DNA of 64,000 nt from Cellulosimicrobium cellulans (GCF_016921195.1 NZ_JAFGYF010000005.1:273508-337507); one strand, 5' to 3'; shown: positions 9,861 through 18,937, counted from the first letter of the stretch. Notes: generated by a model from the letters alone, not told the origin. Program-made: numbers and translations.

Positions 9861-10476
9861 CCTGGCCGACGGCGGTCTGGTCGCCTGGGGTGGTCGGGGT
9901 GGGTGGTGGTGCCGCGTCTACCATCCGCCGCTCGTTCCTCGCGGCTCCCGCCAGGCCCGCCACGACGCGGCACCACCACCCACCCCGACCGGCTTCGACC
10001 CACCCTGGTCTTGGCCCACCTCGGGCGACCGCCCGCGGTGCCGGTTCGCCTCGCTGCGGCGTGCCCTCGGGACGTCCGGCGGCGTCCGCGGGCTGGACCG
10101 ACGTGCCAAGGCCCAGGGCCGATGCGAGCCCAGGGCGGGGCGGTGCCTCAGGTGCATCGCGGGCCCGGGTCGGACGGTGACCCAGGTGCGCTGCGGGGCC
10201 CGGGCGGGGGCGAGCGCCCCGCTGGTGCGTCGCGGTCCCCTGACACGGTCGGGTCGCCCGGCTCGGCCAGCCGGGTCCGCCTGGTCGATCCGACAGGCCG
10301 CGCGGTCCGACCCGGGAGGCTCGCCGCTCCCGGCCTCGCGAGCGACCGGGGCGCCGTCCGCGAGCCCGTCGCCTCGGGGCCGCGACACCGACGACGGCGG
10401 GCGAGCGACCGTCGTCGGGCACGACGACGCTTGGGTGACTCGGCAGCACGGGCCGCCGACCGCCGTCGAACACGGT
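9861..10476. other. Gene-free gap between inverted repeat arrays
   Basis: About 615 bases lie between the two inverted 21-bp arrays with no convincing gene: every open frame here reads as low-complexity Arg/Pro/Gly and none has a recognisable motif. The stretch is rich in hairpins. Besides the 27-bp inverted repeat at 9892-9990 I see CCCGGCT/AGCCGGG at 10257-10275 and CCGACGACGG/CCGTCGTCGG at 10388-10418. It may encode structured RNA or be the remains of a non-coding mobile element. Confidence 0.5.
9892..9990. repeat. Perfect 27-bp inverted repeat
   Basis: The arm at 9892-9918 begins GGTCGGGGTGGGTGGTGGTG and ends in CCGCGTC; its exact reverse complement is at 9964-9990, with a 45-base interior. 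A perfect 27-bp stem far exceeds a normal terminator. It sits between the GH65 gene and the rest of the repeat-rich gap. It could be the ends of a tiny mobile element, a structured RNA or a strong hairpin. Confidence 0.85.
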
Positions 10477-10580
10477 GACCACCGTTCTACCTCGGGCGAC
10501 CACAGTTCTACTCGGGCGACCAGGGTTCTACCTCGCGCGACCAGAGTTCTACCTCGGCCGACCACGGTGCTACCCCGGCA
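10477..10580 (-). repeat. Array of five ~21-bp repeats (right, inverted)
   Basis: Units begin at 10477, 10498, 10518, 10539 and 10560; the second is 20 bp and the rest 21 bp. The consensus is close to GACCANNGTTCTACCTCG followed by a variable GC-rich end. This is the reverse complement of the left array unit, so the two arrays form an inverted pair around about 615 bases. The last unit is diverged. Confidence 0.85.
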
Positions 10581-10652
10581 GTCCGGTGGGGGGCGCAGGA
10601 ACTCCCAGGAACGTCCCCGTGTCGCCCCCGAACGCGCTGCGACGGCGGTGGG

Positions 10653-10898
10653 GACCTGGAGGTCGCCAACAACAGCGGGGAGGACGTGACCGTCCGGACC
10701 GGGGACGAGAAGTCGGAGGTCGACGGGGGCGGTGGGGTCGTGTTCCTCGACTACGGCGGCACGCCGGGTGACGTGACGGTCGTGCGGGCGTCGGGCGTCG
10801 AGGAGGTCGTGGACGGGCCCGTGTGCCCGGACGAGAGGATCGTGGTCCGCGACGACGAGGTGGTCCTGGTCCCCGTCGTCGCGGACGACGACTCCTGA
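10653..10898 (+). pseudogene. C-terminal fragment of a small secreted or lipoprotein-like protein
   Basis: The frame reads like real protein, with DLEVANNSGEDVTVRTGD, GGVVFLDYG, VTVVRASGVEEVVDGP and CPDERIVVRDDEVVLV, the style of short actinobacterial beta-sandwich lipoproteins. Reading back from 10686 through the repeat array there is no in-frame ATG, GTG or TTG with a signal peptide; GTG 10686 is already within the domain. A Cys before the domain could be the lost lipobox Cys. I infer that the 5' end was replaced when the repeat array arose. It converges on the S9 peptidase gene. Confidence 0.45.
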
Positions 10899-10905
10899 GC
10901 GGGCG

Positions 10906-13119
10906 TCAGCCGAGGCGCTCGGCGAGGAAGCGGTAGTGCACCGCGGCCATGTACGCCGCCTGGGCGTTGTTCGCGGCGCCGCCGTGGCCGCCCTCGATGT
11001 TCTCGTAGTACGTGACGTCCTTGCCCTCGCCGAGCATCTTCGCGGCGAGCTTGCGCGCGTGGCCGGGGTGGACGCGATCGTCCTTGGTCGACGTCGTGAA
11101 CAGCACCGGCGGGTACTCGCGCTCGGCGTCGAACAGGTGGTACGGCGAGAAGGTGCGGATGAACTCCCACTGCTCCGGGTCGTCCGGGTCGCCGTACTCC
11201 GCTGCCCACGAGGCCCCGGCGAGGAGCTTGGTGTACCGGCGCATGTCGAGCAGCGGGACGCCGACGATCACGGCGCCGAAGAGCTCGGGGTACTGCGTGA
11301 GCATGTTGCCCGCGAGGAGGCCGCCGTTGGAGCGGCCCTCCATGCCGAGGTGCTCGTGGGTCGTGATCCCGCGGGCCACGAGGTCGCGCGCGACGGCGGC
11401 GAAGTCCTCGTACGCGCGGTGCCGGTTCGCCTTGAGCGCGGCCTGGTGCCAGGCGGGGCCGTACTCGCCTCCGCCGCGGATGTTCGCCACGACGTAGACG
11501 CCGCCGCGCGAGAGCCAGGCTCGGCCCAGGGCGCCCGAGTACGCGGGCGTGAGCGAGATCTCGAAGCCGCCGTACCCGTAGAGCAGCGTCGGTGCCGCGC
11601 CGTCGCCCTCGCCCGAGACGAGGTCCGCGCGGCCCACGACGAAGTAGGGCACGCGCGTGCCGTCGTCGGACGTGGCGAAGTGCTGGGCGACGGTCATGCC
11701 GTCGGCGTCGAAGAACGCAGGGTTGGACTTGACGACCTCCGGCGCGCGCGCCTCGTCCGGACGCTCGCCGAGCGACAGGAGGGAGAGCGTCGTGGGCGTG
11801 AGGTAGTCCGTCGTGACGAGCCACAGGTCGTCGGAGTCGACGGGGTCGACCGCGCCGACGGCGACCGTGCCGAGCTCGGGCAGGCCGGGGATCTCGGAGC
11901 GCACCCACGGCGCGTCGGCGGGCTCCGTCCCGGCGGTGTCTCCCGCGCCGCCCGACGCGTCCGGCGGCGTCAGCACGTGCAGGCGGTTCTTCACGTCCTC
12001 GAGCACGTTGACCACGAGGTGGTGGCGCGTCCACGTGGCACCCGCGAGCGACGTCGTCGCCGTGGGCTCGAACAGCACGGTGAAGCCGCGGTCGCCCGCG
12101 AGGAAGTCGTCGAACCGCGCCACGAGCAGCGAGCCCGCGCGGTACGTCGCGCCGCCGACCGTCCAGTCGTCGCGCAGCTCGACGAGCATCCACTCGCGCC
12201 GCACGCCGACCTCGGCCGAGTCGGGCACGTCGATCTTCGTCAGGCGCTGCTCGGGCGTGCCCGGGTGCTCGGCGAGGTAGAGCTCGTCGGAGTAGAACGC
12301 CTTGGAGCGGTGCACGAAGTCGCGCTCGAACCCGGGCGTGTGCGAGCGCCAGGCGGAGATGTACATGTCCTCGTCGGTGCCCTCGTAGACCGTCACGGCG
12401 TCGTCGAGCGGCGTGCCGCGCGTCCACCGCTTGACCACGCGCGGGTACCCGGACGGCGTGAGCGTGCCCTCGCCGAAGTCGGTGAACACGTAGACGGTGT
12501 CGGGGTCGATCCACCCGAGCGAGCCCTTGGCCTCCGCGCGGAAGAACCCACCGTCCTCGGGGGCGACGAACCGCTTCTCGACGAGGTCGAACTCGCGCGT
12601 GACGTCGGCGTCGGAGCCGCCGGGGGAGAGCTCGACGAGCGCGTGGCGCCACGGCTCGCCCGCGGCGAGCTGCTCCGGCGTCGGGCGCAGGACGCTCGCG
12701 CCGTGCCAGACCCACGACTCGCCCTCGGACGCGGCGAGCGCGTCGAGGTCGAGCACGGTCTCCCACTCGGGGTCGTCGGTGCGGTAGGACTCGAGCGTCG
12801 TGCGACGCCAGAGGCCGCGCTCGTGCTGCGCGTCGCGCCAGAAGTTGTAGTACCGGTCCCCGATCTTCGAGACCTCCGGGATCTTGGCGTCGGAGTCGAG
12901 CACCTCGCGGATCGCGCGCTCCGTCGTGGCGAACTCCTCCGCCACCTCGAGCGTGTCGGCGACCTCGGCGTTGCGGGCGCGGACCCAGGCGAGGGCCTCG
13001 TCGCCGTCGACGGACTCGAGCCAGAGGTACGGGTCGTGGGGTGCGCCGTCGTCGGGGAGCGCGGTCCCGGCGGGGTTCTGGGGCGCGGGCGCAGGGCTGG
13101 TCGTCTGCTCGGCGGTCAT
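10906..13119 (-). CDS. Prolyl oligopeptidase family (S9A) serine peptidase
   Basis: Protein of 737 residues: an N-terminal DPYLWLE segment, a beta-propeller of about 400 residues and a C-terminal alpha/beta hydrolase domain. The catalytic triad is visible as Ser597 in EGRSNGGLLAGN, Asp680/681 in TSTKDDRVHPGHARK and a His near 711 in IEGGHGGAAN. GRSNGG is typical of the group that cleaves short peptides after Pro or basic residues. ATG 13119 (MTAEQTTS) is chosen; a 49-residue upstream extension runs across the intergenic region with the Rex site and is rejected. No signal peptide, so it is probably cytosolic. Confidence 0.9.
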   Translation of the reverse strand: MTAEQTTSPAPAPQNPAGTALPDDGAPHDPYLWLESVDGDEALAWVRARNAEVADTLEVAEEFATTERAIREVLDSDAKIPEVSKIGDRYYNFWRDAQHERGLWRRTTLESYRTDDPEWETVLDLDALAASEGESWVWHGASVLRPTPEQLAAGEPWRHALVELSPGGSDADVTREFDLVEKRFVAPEDGGFFRAEAKGSLGWIDPDTVYVFTDFGEGTLTPSGYPRVVKRWTRGTPLDDAVTVYEGTDEDMYISAWRSHTPGFERDFVHRSKAFYSDELYLAEHPGTPEQRLTKIDVPDSAEVGVRREWMLVELRDDWTVGGATYRAGSLLVARFDDFLAGDRGFTVLFEPTATTSLAGATWTRHHLVVNVLEDVKNRLHVLTPPDASGGAGDTAGTEPADAPWVRSEIPGLPELGTVAVGAVDPVDSDDLWLVTTDYLTPTTLSLLSLGERPDEARAPEVVKSNPAFFDADGMTVAQHFATSDDGTRVPYFVVGRADLVSGEGDGAAPTLLYGYGGFEISLTPAYSGALGRAWLSRGGVYVVANIRGGGEYGPAWHQAALKANRHRAYEDFAAVARDLVARGITTHEHLGMEGRSNGGLLAGNMLTQYPELFGAVIVGVPLLDMRRYTKLLAGASWAAEYGDPDDPEQWEFIRTFSPYHLFDAEREYPPVLFTTSTKDDRVHPGHARKLAAKMLGEGKDVTYYENIEGGHGGAANNAQAAYMAAVHYRFLAERLG

Positions 13120-13218
13120 GGTCCCCCACCCTACGGCGGGGCGGGCGGTGGTGCGGAGGTCACCGGGGGGCAGGGACCTTGGACCTCGAACGGTCTCCGG
13201 GCCTTGTCCCACCCCGCG

Positions 13219-13240
13219 ACTTGTGAAAACCTTCACAAGT
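13219..13240. promoter_or_regulatory. Rex operator (ROP) upstream of adhE
   Basis: Perfect inverted repeat ACTTGTGAA-AACC-TTCACAAGT. The core TTGTGAA-N4-TTCACAA equals the Rex operator consensus known from Streptomyces and other Gram-positives. It lies 86 bases before adhE and 100 bases before the divergent S9 peptidase. Rex releases DNA when NADH/NAD+ rises, so adhE should be induced at low oxygen. Confidence 0.88.
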
Positions 13241-13325
13241 AGAGACCGCTGAAGGAGCCGGGGCAATCCGGTCCCGGCAGCACCCGCGGCCGACGCCCGG
13301 CCCGACCGGGCACCGGAGGGGACGC

Positions 13326-16064
13326 ATGAGCGCGAGGAGCGCCGCCACGAAGGTCGAGACCCGTACCGAGGACACCCGCACGACGCAGGAGATCGACGTC
13401 CTCGTCGAGCGAGCCCGCAAGGCGCTCGACCAGTACATGAGCCTGACGCAGGAGGACGTCGACCGCATCGTCCTCAAGGCGTCCGTCGCCGGCCTGCACC
13501 AGCACGGCCACCTCGCGCAGATGGCCGTCGCGGAGACCGGGCGCGGCGTGTTCGAGGACAAGGCGACCAAGAACATCTTCGCGTGCGAGCACGTGCCCAA
13601 CTCGATGGCGAACCTCAGGACGGTCGGCATCATCGGTCGCGACGAGCTCACGGGCGTCGTGGAGATCGCCGAGCCCGTGGGCGTGGTGTGCGCCGTGACG
13701 CCGGTGACCAACCCGACGTCGACCACGATCTTCAAGTCGCTCATCGCGCTCAAGACGCGCAACCCCGTCGTGTTCGCGTTCCACCCGAGCGCGCAGCGCT
13801 CGTCGGTCGAGGCGGCCCGCATCGTGCGCGACGCCGCGGTGGCGGCGGGCGCGCCCGACGACTGCATCCAGTGGGTCGAGCACCCCTCGATCGAGGCGAC
13901 CAGCACGCTCATGCACCACCCGGGCGTGGCGCTCATCCTCGCGACGGGCGGCAACGGCATGGTCCGCGCGGCCTACTCGGCAGGCAAGCCGGCGCTCGGC
14001 GTCGGCGCGGGCAACGTCCCGGCCTACGTCGAGAGGAGCGCCGACCTCGGCCGCGCGATCAACGACGTCGTCATGTCCAAGGCGTTCGACAACGGTATGG
14101 TCTGCGCGTCGGAGCAGGCGCTCATCCTCGACGACGTGATCTACGACGACGCGATGCGCGAGCTGGCCCGTCTGCACGCCTACCGCGCGACGCCCGCCGA
14201 GAAGGCGATGCTCGAGCGGCTGATCTTCGGGGTCGAGGCGAGCGGGACGAACTGCGCCGGCGCGAGGCTCAATCCGAAGGTCGTCGGCAAGTCGCCCGTG
14301 TGGATCGCGCGCGAGGCCGGCTTCGAGGTTCCCGACGACACGTCGATCATCCTCGCGGAGATCGACGACGTCGGCCCGCAGGAGCCGCTGAGCCGCGAGA
14401 AGCTCACGCCCGTCCTCGCGGTGCTGCGCGCGCGGGACACCGAGCACGGCGTCCGCCTCGCGGAGCGCATGGTCGAGCTCGACGGCCTGGGCCACTCGGC
14501 CGCGATCCACACGTCCGACGAGGCGCTCGTCGAGCGCTACGGGTCGCGCGTCAAGGCCGTGCGCGTGCTGTGGAACAGCCCGACGTCGCTCGGCGGCATC
14601 GGCGACATCTACAACGCGCTGCTCCCGTCGCTCACGCTCGGGTGCGGCAGCTACGGCGCGAACTCGGTGTCGAACAACGTCTCGGCGGTCAACCTCATCA
14701 ACGTCAAGCGGATCGGGCGGCGCAACAACAACATGCAGTGGTTCAAGGTGCCCGCCAAGACGTACTTCGAGCCGAACTCGATCCAGTACCTCGCGCAGAT
14801 GCGCGACGTGCACCGCGTCACGATCGTCACCGACAAGGTGATGAGCCGCATCGGCGTCGTCGACCGCGTGCTCGACGTCCTCGCCCGCCGCGAGGAGAAG
14901 GTCGCGATCCAGATTATCGACGGGGTCGAGCCGGAGCCGAGCGTCGGCACGGTCGACCGCGGCGCCGAGTCGATGCGCGACTTCGAGCCCGACACGATCA
15001 TCGCGATCGGCGGCGGCTCGCCGATGGACGCCGCCAAGGTCATGTGGCTGCGGTACGAGCACCCGGAGATCGAGTTCTCCGACATGCGGGAGAAGTTCTT
15101 CGACGTGCGCAAGCGCGCGTACAAGTTCCCGGAGCTCGGGGGCAGGGCGAAGCTCGTGTGCATCCCGACGTCGTCGGGCACCGGCGCGGAGGTGACGCCG
15201 TTCGCGGTCATCACCGACCCGGAGACGGGCTTCAAGTACCCGCTCGCGGACTACGCGCTCACTCCGACCGTCGCCATCGTCGACCCCGTGCTCACGGAGA
15301 CCATGCCGGCCAGGCTCGCGGCCGACTCCGGCTTCGACGCCCTCACGCACGCGACCGAGGCGTTCGTCTCCGTCTACGCGAACGACTTCACCGACGGGCT
15401 GTGCCTGCAGGCGATCAAGCTGGTCTTCGAGAACCTCGAGGCCTCGGTGACACGGGGCGACCCGAAGGCGCGCTCGACGATGCACAACGCGGCGACCATC
15501 GCGGGCATGGCGTTCGGCTCGGCGATGCTCGGCATCGTCCACGCCATGGCGCACACCGTGGGGTCGACGTTCCACCTCGTGCACGGGCGCACCAACGCGG
15601 TGCTCCTGCCGCACGTGATCCGCTACAACGGGCAGGTGCCCACGAAGCTCACGAGCTGGCCCAAGTACGAGCGCTACGTGGCCCCGGAGCGGTTCCAGGA
15701 GATCGCGAAGCACCTCGGCCTGCCGGCCTCCACCCCCGAGGAGGGAGTCGAGTCGTACGCGACGGCGGTCGAGGAGCTGCGCGCGAGGGTGGGCATCGAG
15801 CCCACGTTCGCCGCGCAGGGAGTCGACGAGCGGGCGTTCCTGAGCCGTCTCGACGACCTCGCGCTCCGGTCGTTCGAGGACCAGTGCGCACCCGCGAACC
15901 CGCGGATGCCGGTCCTGGAGGACATGCGCGACATCCTCGTCGCGGCCTACCGCGGCAGCAGCCGCGAGGCCGTGCGCGCGGAGCGCCTCGCGGCCCACGA
16001 GGTCGCAGGTGCCGAGGACGGGCAGGCGGCGACCCCGCCCGCCGAGACCGTGGCGGCCGGCTGA
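13326..16064 (+). CDS. adhE: Bifunctional acetaldehyde-CoA/alcohol dehydrogenase AdhE
   Basis: Protein of 912 residues with two fused enzymes: an acylating aldehyde dehydrogenase (about 1-440) that turns acetyl-CoA into acetaldehyde, and an iron-dependent alcohol dehydrogenase (about 465-870) that makes ethanol, using two NADH. The ALDH Cys is in FDNGMVCASEQ near residue 259; the second domain has AIGGGSPMDAAK and the metal-binding His region HAMAHTVGSTFHLVHG. Length is standard. ATG 13326 follows GGAGGGG. A Rex operator upstream points to redox control and a strong hairpin follows, so it is a single-gene unit for fermentation. Confidence 0.97.
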   Translation: MSARSAATKVETRTEDTRTTQEIDVLVERARKALDQYMSLTQEDVDRIVLKASVAGLHQHGHLAQMAVAETGRGVFEDKATKNIFACEHVPNSMANLRTVGIIGRDELTGVVEIAEPVGVVCAVTPVTNPTSTTIFKSLIALKTRNPVVFAFHPSAQRSSVEAARIVRDAAVAAGAPDDCIQWVEHPSIEATSTLMHHPGVALILATGGNGMVRAAYSAGKPALGVGAGNVPAYVERSADLGRAINDVVMSKAFDNGMVCASEQALILDDVIYDDAMRELARLHAYRATPAEKAMLERLIFGVEASGTNCAGARLNPKVVGKSPVWIAREAGFEVPDDTSIILAEIDDVGPQEPLSREKLTPVLAVLRARDTEHGVRLAERMVELDGLGHSAAIHTSDEALVERYGSRVKAVRVLWNSPTSLGGIGDIYNALLPSLTLGCGSYGANSVSNNVSAVNLINVKRIGRRNNNMQWFKVPAKTYFEPNSIQYLAQMRDVHRVTIVTDKVMSRIGVVDRVLDVLARREEKVAIQIIDGVEPEPSVGTVDRGAESMRDFEPDTIIAIGGGSPMDAAKVMWLRYEHPEIEFSDMREKFFDVRKRAYKFPELGGRAKLVCIPTSSGTGAEVTPFAVITDPETGFKYPLADYALTPTVAIVDPVLTETMPARLAADSGFDALTHATEAFVSVYANDFTDGLCLQAIKLVFENLEASVTRGDPKARSTMHNAATIAGMAFGSAMLGIVHAMAHTVGSTFHLVHGRTNAVLLPHVIRYNGQVPTKLTSWPKYERYVAPERFQEIAKHLGLPASTPEEGVESYATAVEELRARVGIEPTFAAQGVDERAFLSRLDDLALRSFEDQCAPANPRMPVLEDMRDILVAAYRGSSREAVRAERLAAHEVAGAEDGQAATPPAETVAAG

Positions 16065-16098
16065 CGCGACCGGCGAAGGGACCGACCCCACGAGAACC

Positions 16099-16140
16099 CG
16101 GAGCCCGACGGCGCGAGTCCCCTTCCGCCGTCGGGCTCCG
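16099..16140. terminator. Terminator between convergent adhE and response regulator
   Basis: Perfect 15-bp stem CGGAGCCCGACGGCG (16099-16113) against 16126-16140, with a 12-nt loop. It sits between two convergent stops (16064 and 16179), so it probably works in both directions. Three short direct repeats of GTGCGTCCCTC type follow at about 16139-16172. Confidence 0.8.
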
Positions 16141-16178
16141 TGCGTCCCTCCGTGCGTCCCTCGTGCGTCCCGGCGGCG

Positions 16179-16922
16179 TCAGTCGCGCGTCCCCGGGCGT
16201 ACGAGCCCGGCCTCGTACGCGAGGATGACGAGCTGCACGCGGTTGGTCAGCCCGACCTTGGTGAGCAGCGAGCGCACGTGGCTCTTCACGGTCGCCTCGC
16301 TGAGGTGCAGCTCCGCGCCGATCTCGCGGTTCGACAGCCCGCGCGCGACGGCGAGCAGCACCTCGCGCTCGCGGGGTGTCGCGGCGTCCAGCCCGGTCAC
16401 GGGCGCGCCGGTCGCGGCGGCCTCCGGCCCGAGCGGCGCCGTCCGTGCGAGCTCGACGTACGTCGAGATGATGCGCCCGGTGACGGCCGGGTCCAGCAGC
16501 GAGTCGCCCGCGCGGACGCGGTGCACGGCGTCGACGAGCGTCTGCGGGTCCGCGTCCTTGAGGAGGAACCCGGCCGCCCCGGCGCGCAGCGCGCCGTACA
16601 CGTACTCGTCGTCGTCGAAGGTCGTCAGGACGAGCGTGCGCACGTCCGCGAGCTCGGGATCGGCGACGAGGCGCGCGGTCGCCTCGATGCCGTCGAGACG
16701 CGGCATGCGCACGTCCATGAGCACGACGTCGGGACGCAGCGCGCGCGCCATCGCCACCGCGGTCTCGCCGTCCCCGGCCTCGCCGACCACCGTGACGTCC
16801 GGCTCGTTGTCGAGGATCATGCGCAGACCGAGCCGGATCGTCGACTGGTCGTCCACGACGACGACGCGCACCGGCCCGAGCGCGTGGTCGTCCCCGGTCG
16901 TGGCGGGCTGCGTCGTGCTCAC
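16179..16922 (-). CDS. NarL/LuxR-family response regulator
   Basis: Protein of 247 residues. The receiver domain (about 18-140) has the acidic pair VVVDDQS, the phospho-acceptor Asp70 in VVLMDVRMPRLDG and the switch segment LTTFDDDEYV then LLKDAD. A LuxR helix-turn-helix lies at about 178-240 (LTPREREV-like ATPREREVLLAVARGLSNREI and SEATVKSHVRSLLTKVGL). GTG 16922 overlaps the stop of the upstream histidine kinase by GTGA, so they are a coupled pair. Target genes are unknown. Confidence 0.92.
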   Translation of the reverse strand: MSTTQPATTGDDHALGPVRVVVVDDQSTIRLGLRMILDNEPDVTVVGEAGDGETAVAMARALRPDVVLMDVRMPRLDGIEATARLVADPELADVRTLVLTTFDDDEYVYGALRAGAAGFLLKDADPQTLVDAVHRVRAGDSLLDPAVTGRIISTYVELARTAPLGPEAAATGAPVTGLDAATPREREVLLAVARGLSNREIGAELHLSEATVKSHVRSLLTKVGLTNRVQLVILAYEAGLVRPGTRD

Positions 16923-18142
16923 GCCCCCTCCCGGGGGATGCGCGCCTCGACGGTCCAGCCGCCGCGCCCGTCCGGCCCGGCGGACAGCTCGCCCCCGGCG
17001 GCGAGCGCGCGCTCGCGCATGGAGGTCAGTCCGTGCCCCTGGCGCCCCTCGGTGCTCGGCAGGGGAGGGCCCGGGTCGTGGACACGCAGGCGCAGGTCGG
17101 GCGCGTCGTCGGTCAGCGTCACGGTGACGTCGCAGGCGAGCGAGTGGAGCAGCACGTTGGTCAGGGCCTCCTGGGCGATGCGGACGACGGCGAGGCCGGA
17201 CTCGGCGCTCGTCGTCGGCCAGGGGCGGGGGATCGTGAGGTCGACGTCGCGGCCTGCGTCGCGCAGGCGGCGAGCGGCAGCGCGGAGCTCGTCGGGCGCG
17301 CGGGCGCCGTCGGGCGTCGGGGCGAGGGCCGCCGTCCCGCCGTCGTCCTCGGCGCCGCGGCGCAGCACCTGCACGACCGAGCGCATCGCGGTGAGCGCCT
17401 GCTTGCCCTCGTCGCTGATCCAGCGCACGGCCTCGGCGGGAGCCTCGGGCCGGTTCGCCGCGACGCGGTCCGCGGCCTGCGCCCGCACGACGATCGCGGA
17501 CATGTGGTGCGCGACGACGTCGTGCAGCTCGCGCGCGATCCGCGTGCGCTCGGCGAGCACCGCGCGCTCGGCGAGCTCGGCCTGGAGCGCCTGGAGCTCG
17601 GCGTTGCGCTCGCGCAGCCGCTCGGACGTCAGCGCGAGGCGGCGGAAGAAGTAGCCCGCCGCGACCGCGCCCAGGACGAGCGCGAGAGCGAGGAGCACGT
17701 CCGACGGCGACCGGGCGAGCCCGACCCACTGCGGGAAGAAGGGCGCCGGGGGGAACGTCAGGTGCGGGCGCTCCGCGAGCTGCGTCGCGAACGCCGAGAG
17801 ACCTCCCGCGAGGCCGGCGAGCGCCCACGGGACGGCGCCCGAGCGGGTCGCGGCGAACCCCGCGACCAGGAGCGGCAGGAGCTCGAACGGCGTCTGCATG
17901 GTCCACGGCAGGGCCAGGGGGTAGAGCATCGCCGTCGCCCAGAAGAGCGGCCCCGGCACGACCCGGCGCAGGGCGAGGGTCAGGACGATCCACAGCCCCG
18001 CCACGCGGTACGACTCGGGGTGGCGGGGATACCAGTAGTCGCCGCTCTCCATCACCGTGATGGTCGCGAACCACACGAGTCCCGCGGCGAGCGCGGTCGT
18101 GAGGTCCTGCGCCCACGCGGGCAGCCGGGAGAACGAGGGCAC
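16919..18142 (-). CDS. Sensor histidine kinase (HisKA_3, NarL-type partner)
   Basis: Protein of 407 residues: about six N-terminal membrane segments, a short coiled linker (ERLRERNAELQALQAELAER), the HisKA_3 box RTRIARELHDVVAHHMSAIV with the phospho-His, and a C-terminal ATPase with GHGLTSMRERALAAGG. A large periplasmic sensor is absent, so it may sense the membrane. GTG 18142 lies 6 bases after TACCGT, which would be a -10 box of a leaderless message; the longer upstream frame lacks family sequence. It is co-transcribed with the response regulator, as in cell-envelope stress systems of Gram-positives. Confidence 0.88.
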   Translation of the reverse strand: MPSFSRLPAWAQDLTTALAAGLVWFATITVMESGDYWYPRHPESYRVAGLWIVLTLALRRVVPGPLFWATAMLYPLALPWTMQTPFELLPLLVAGFAATRSGAVPWALAGLAGGLSAFATQLAERPHLTFPPAPFFPQWVGLARSPSDVLLALALVLGAVAAGYFFRRLALTSERLRERNAELQALQAELAERAVLAERTRIARELHDVVAHHMSAIVVRAQAADRVAANRPEAPAEAVRWISDEGKQALTAMRSVVQVLRRGAEDDGGTAALAPTPDGARAPDELRAAARRLRDAGRDVDLTIPRPWPTTSAESGLAVVRIAQEALTNVLLHSLACDVTVTLTDDAPDLRLRVHDPGPPLPSTEGRQGHGLTSMRERALAAGGELSAGPDGRGGWTVEARIPREGA

Positions 18143-18338
18143 CCGTCCACGGTAGCCGGGGCCCGGTCCGCGCGGCACCGCCCAGGGTGGGAGGGCGCGC
18201 CACCGGTCCTCCGCCCTGGGGCGGAACGGCGTCGGGCCGGGGGCGGACCTCGCGGCGCGCCCGTGCGCCGGACGGCGGGGGCCAGGAGTCGCCGTCGGGC
18301 CGAGGCGACGACGTGGCGCCGCGGGCGAGCCTCGACGC

Positions 18339-18920
18339 ATGACCACGACACCCTTGCGCCCCGTCCGCCCCGCCCGCCACGTCCCGGGTCGTCCCGGACC
18401 CCGACGCGTCGCCCGCGCCGTGGTCGGGATCCTCGTCGTCGGAGGGCTCGGCGCCGTGGGGGCGCTCACGTACCTCACCGTGACGACGCGCGACGGCGGC
18501 GCCGTCGCCGACCCGTCGCCCACGCCGCGCCCGCAGACCGCGACCGGGCTCGACCCGGAGCTCGAGCGGCGCTTCGACGCGGCGCGCGCCGCGGCGGACG
18601 CCGACGGGGTCGAGCTCACCCTCACGTCCGGGTGGCGCACCGCCGCCGAGCAGCAGGAGCTCGTCGACGCGGCGCTGGAGCGCTACGGGTCGGCGGAGGA
18701 GGCGCACCGGTGGGTGCTCCCGCCCGAGTCGTCCGAGCACGTCGCGGGCCTCGCGATCGACGTCGGGCCGACGGACGGCGCGCTGTGGCTCGAGCAGCAC
18801 GGCGCGGAGTTCGGCCTGTGCCGCACGTACGCGAACGAGCTGTGGCACTTCGAGGCCGCGACCGAGCCCGGCGGCACGTGCCCGCCGATGCACGAGGACG
18901 CGTCCCACGGCTGGGAGTGA
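18339..18920 (+). CDS. D-alanyl-D-alanine carboxypeptidase, VanY-like (M15B)
   Basis: Protein of 193 residues: a basic cytosolic N-terminus, one membrane segment (about 25-48), then an M15B zinc peptidase domain. The ligand set is visible as SSEHVAGLAIDVG (His and Asp) and ELWHFE (His, with a catalytic Glu). LTSGWRTAAEQQEL is the usual substrate-side motif. It should trim the terminal D-Ala from peptidoglycan stem peptides at the outer membrane face. No vanHAX genes are near, so this is cell-wall turnover and not evidence of glycopeptide resistance. It is divergent from the histidine kinase. Confidence 0.88.
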   Translation: MTTTPLRPVRPARHVPGRPGPRRVARAVVGILVVGGLGAVGALTYLTVTTRDGGAVADPSPTPRPQTATGLDPELERRFDAARAAADADGVELTLTSGWRTAAEQQELVDAALERYGSAEEAHRWVLPPESSEHVAGLAIDVGPTDGALWLEQHGAEFGLCRTYANELWHFEAATEPGGTCPPMHEDASHGWE

Positions 18921-18937
18921 TCGCCCGGCGGCCGGGG

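Noticed and set aside
9777..10580. CRISPR array
   Set aside because: Units are contiguous 21-bp repeats without unique spacers, and no cas genes are present.
18339..18920. Vancomycin-resistance determinant
   Set aside because: VanY-like carboxypeptidase alone, with no vanH, vanA/B or vanX nearby; ordinary wall-trimming enzyme.
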